Below are positions 63,824 to 64,000 of a stretch of DNA of 64,000 nucleotides, piece by piece; position 1 is the stretch's first letter; every line of letters begins with the position of its first letter. A model generated the notes under the pieces. It saw only the letters and a program-made list of their open reading frames with translations. It was not told the origin of the DNA and made no database searches. The stretch comes from Acidobacteriaceae bacterium. GTDB lineage: Bacteria > Acidobacteriota > Terriglobia > Bryobacterales > Bryobacteraceae. Position numbers and translations under genes: made by a program. Location: positions 1-64,000 of the forward strand of contig JAFAMD010000052.1 in the NCBI GenBank assembly GCA_019233755.1. The letters run 5' to 3'.

Positions 63824-64000
63824 GTATCCTTGCCTATAGATAAGGGGTCATCTGTTCCATGCGCGAGCCGGAAATCGCAGATGGCTTGCGTGATAGCCAG
63901 AATGTGCGATTCCGTGAAGGTGCCTGTGAGCGGTGAACCCCTGTGGCCACTGGTTCCGAAGATCACCATCTGGTTGAGGTCGCTTATATCCGGGCGTCGC
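63824..64000 (-). pseudogene. pgm: 5' part of phosphoglucomutase, broken at its 3' side; runs off the window
   Basis: The frame, open to the window edge (DISDLNQ before the internal Met), reads VIFGTSGHRGSPLTGTFTES, HILAITQAICDFRLAHG and [10 protein letters not shown]. This is the N-terminal substrate-binding segment of alpha-D-glucose phosphate-specific phosphoglucomutase. After GKDT the match stops abruptly and the sequence switches to transketolase at 63823. The catalytic phospho-Ser part is lost. If transcribed, the frame continues out of phase to a stop at 63682. Confidence 0.85.

Overview
The window reads like the chromosome of an Acidobacteriota bacterium, probably a Bryobacter/Solibacter-type soil lineage. 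This is inferred from gene content: a carboxypeptidase-regulatory/TonB-receptor-like protein, beta-propeller histidine kinases, a TPR regulator with a TolB-like domain, DUF4136 and glycine-zipper secreted proteins, a VTT-rhodanese fusion, and many sensor-less sigma-54 activators. Base composition is mid-to-high 50s % GC by eye. I see no rRNA, tRNA, CRISPR array or intact insertion sequence.

Layout. 0.2-0.6 kb: a decayed sigma-54 activator joined to a histidine-kinase remnant. 0.65-8.7 kb (minus): a tightly overlapping five-gene operon for a VTT-rhodanese membrane protein, a secreted protein and a tripartite RND efflux pump. 8.9-11.5 kb: DUF4136 protein, HtrA-type protease and a small secreted protein. 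11.5-14.0 kb: TPR/TolB-like regulator divergent from a receiver-like protein. 14.1-30.1 kb: a dense signalling block with four sigma-54 activators (one membrane-bound with three PAS domains), an orphan sugar-binding lipoprotein, a STAS protein, two tandem beta-propeller histidine kinases with one NarL-type regulator, and a DoxX-like protein. 30.6-31.9 kb (minus): glycine-zipper protein, a small secreted ORF without a canonical start, and a DksA/TraR-type zinc protein.

32.2-42.9 kb: a complete F1Fo ATP synthase operon (a, c, b', b, delta, alpha, gamma, beta, epsilon) that continues with a 4-nt overlap into acetate kinase and faces phosphoketolase. This places phosphoketolase -> acetyl phosphate -> acetate kinase -> ATP beside a proton- or sodium-linked ATPase whose epsilon subunit lacks the inhibitory C-terminal domain. 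It is the most striking functional grouping here. 43.5-45.5 kb: PqiC-like lipoprotein, potassium channel and tandem Usp protein. 45.7-49.6 kb (minus): an outlying secreted protein and an MCE/Mla-type lipid transporter (STAS, MlaE, MlaF, MlaD). 49.7-53.9 kb: two ECF sigma factors, one overlapping a single-ring Clp-like AAA+ protein, plus lineage-typical hypotheticals. 54.3-57.5 kb: TonB-receptor-like protein and a LolA-like secreted protein. 57.5-61.5 kb: a compact lipid or osmolyte head-group module: IPCT-like nucleotidyltransferase, a fusion of flippase-like, nucleotidyltransferase-like and CDP-alcohol phosphotransferase parts, and an EEP-family phosphodiesterase. 61.5-64 kb (minus): GlgX, preceded by a scar in which the 3' end of transketolase is joined to the 5' end of phosphoglucomutase.

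Regulatory signals seen directly: iterated TTACGG(CA) direct repeats at 10-12 bp spacing before three transcription units (8.8, 13.5 and 14.0 kb); a sigma-54 promoter match with a tandem 9-bp repeat upstream, before the STAS/activator pair at 19.8 kb; and a strong two-way hairpin between ackA and xfp.
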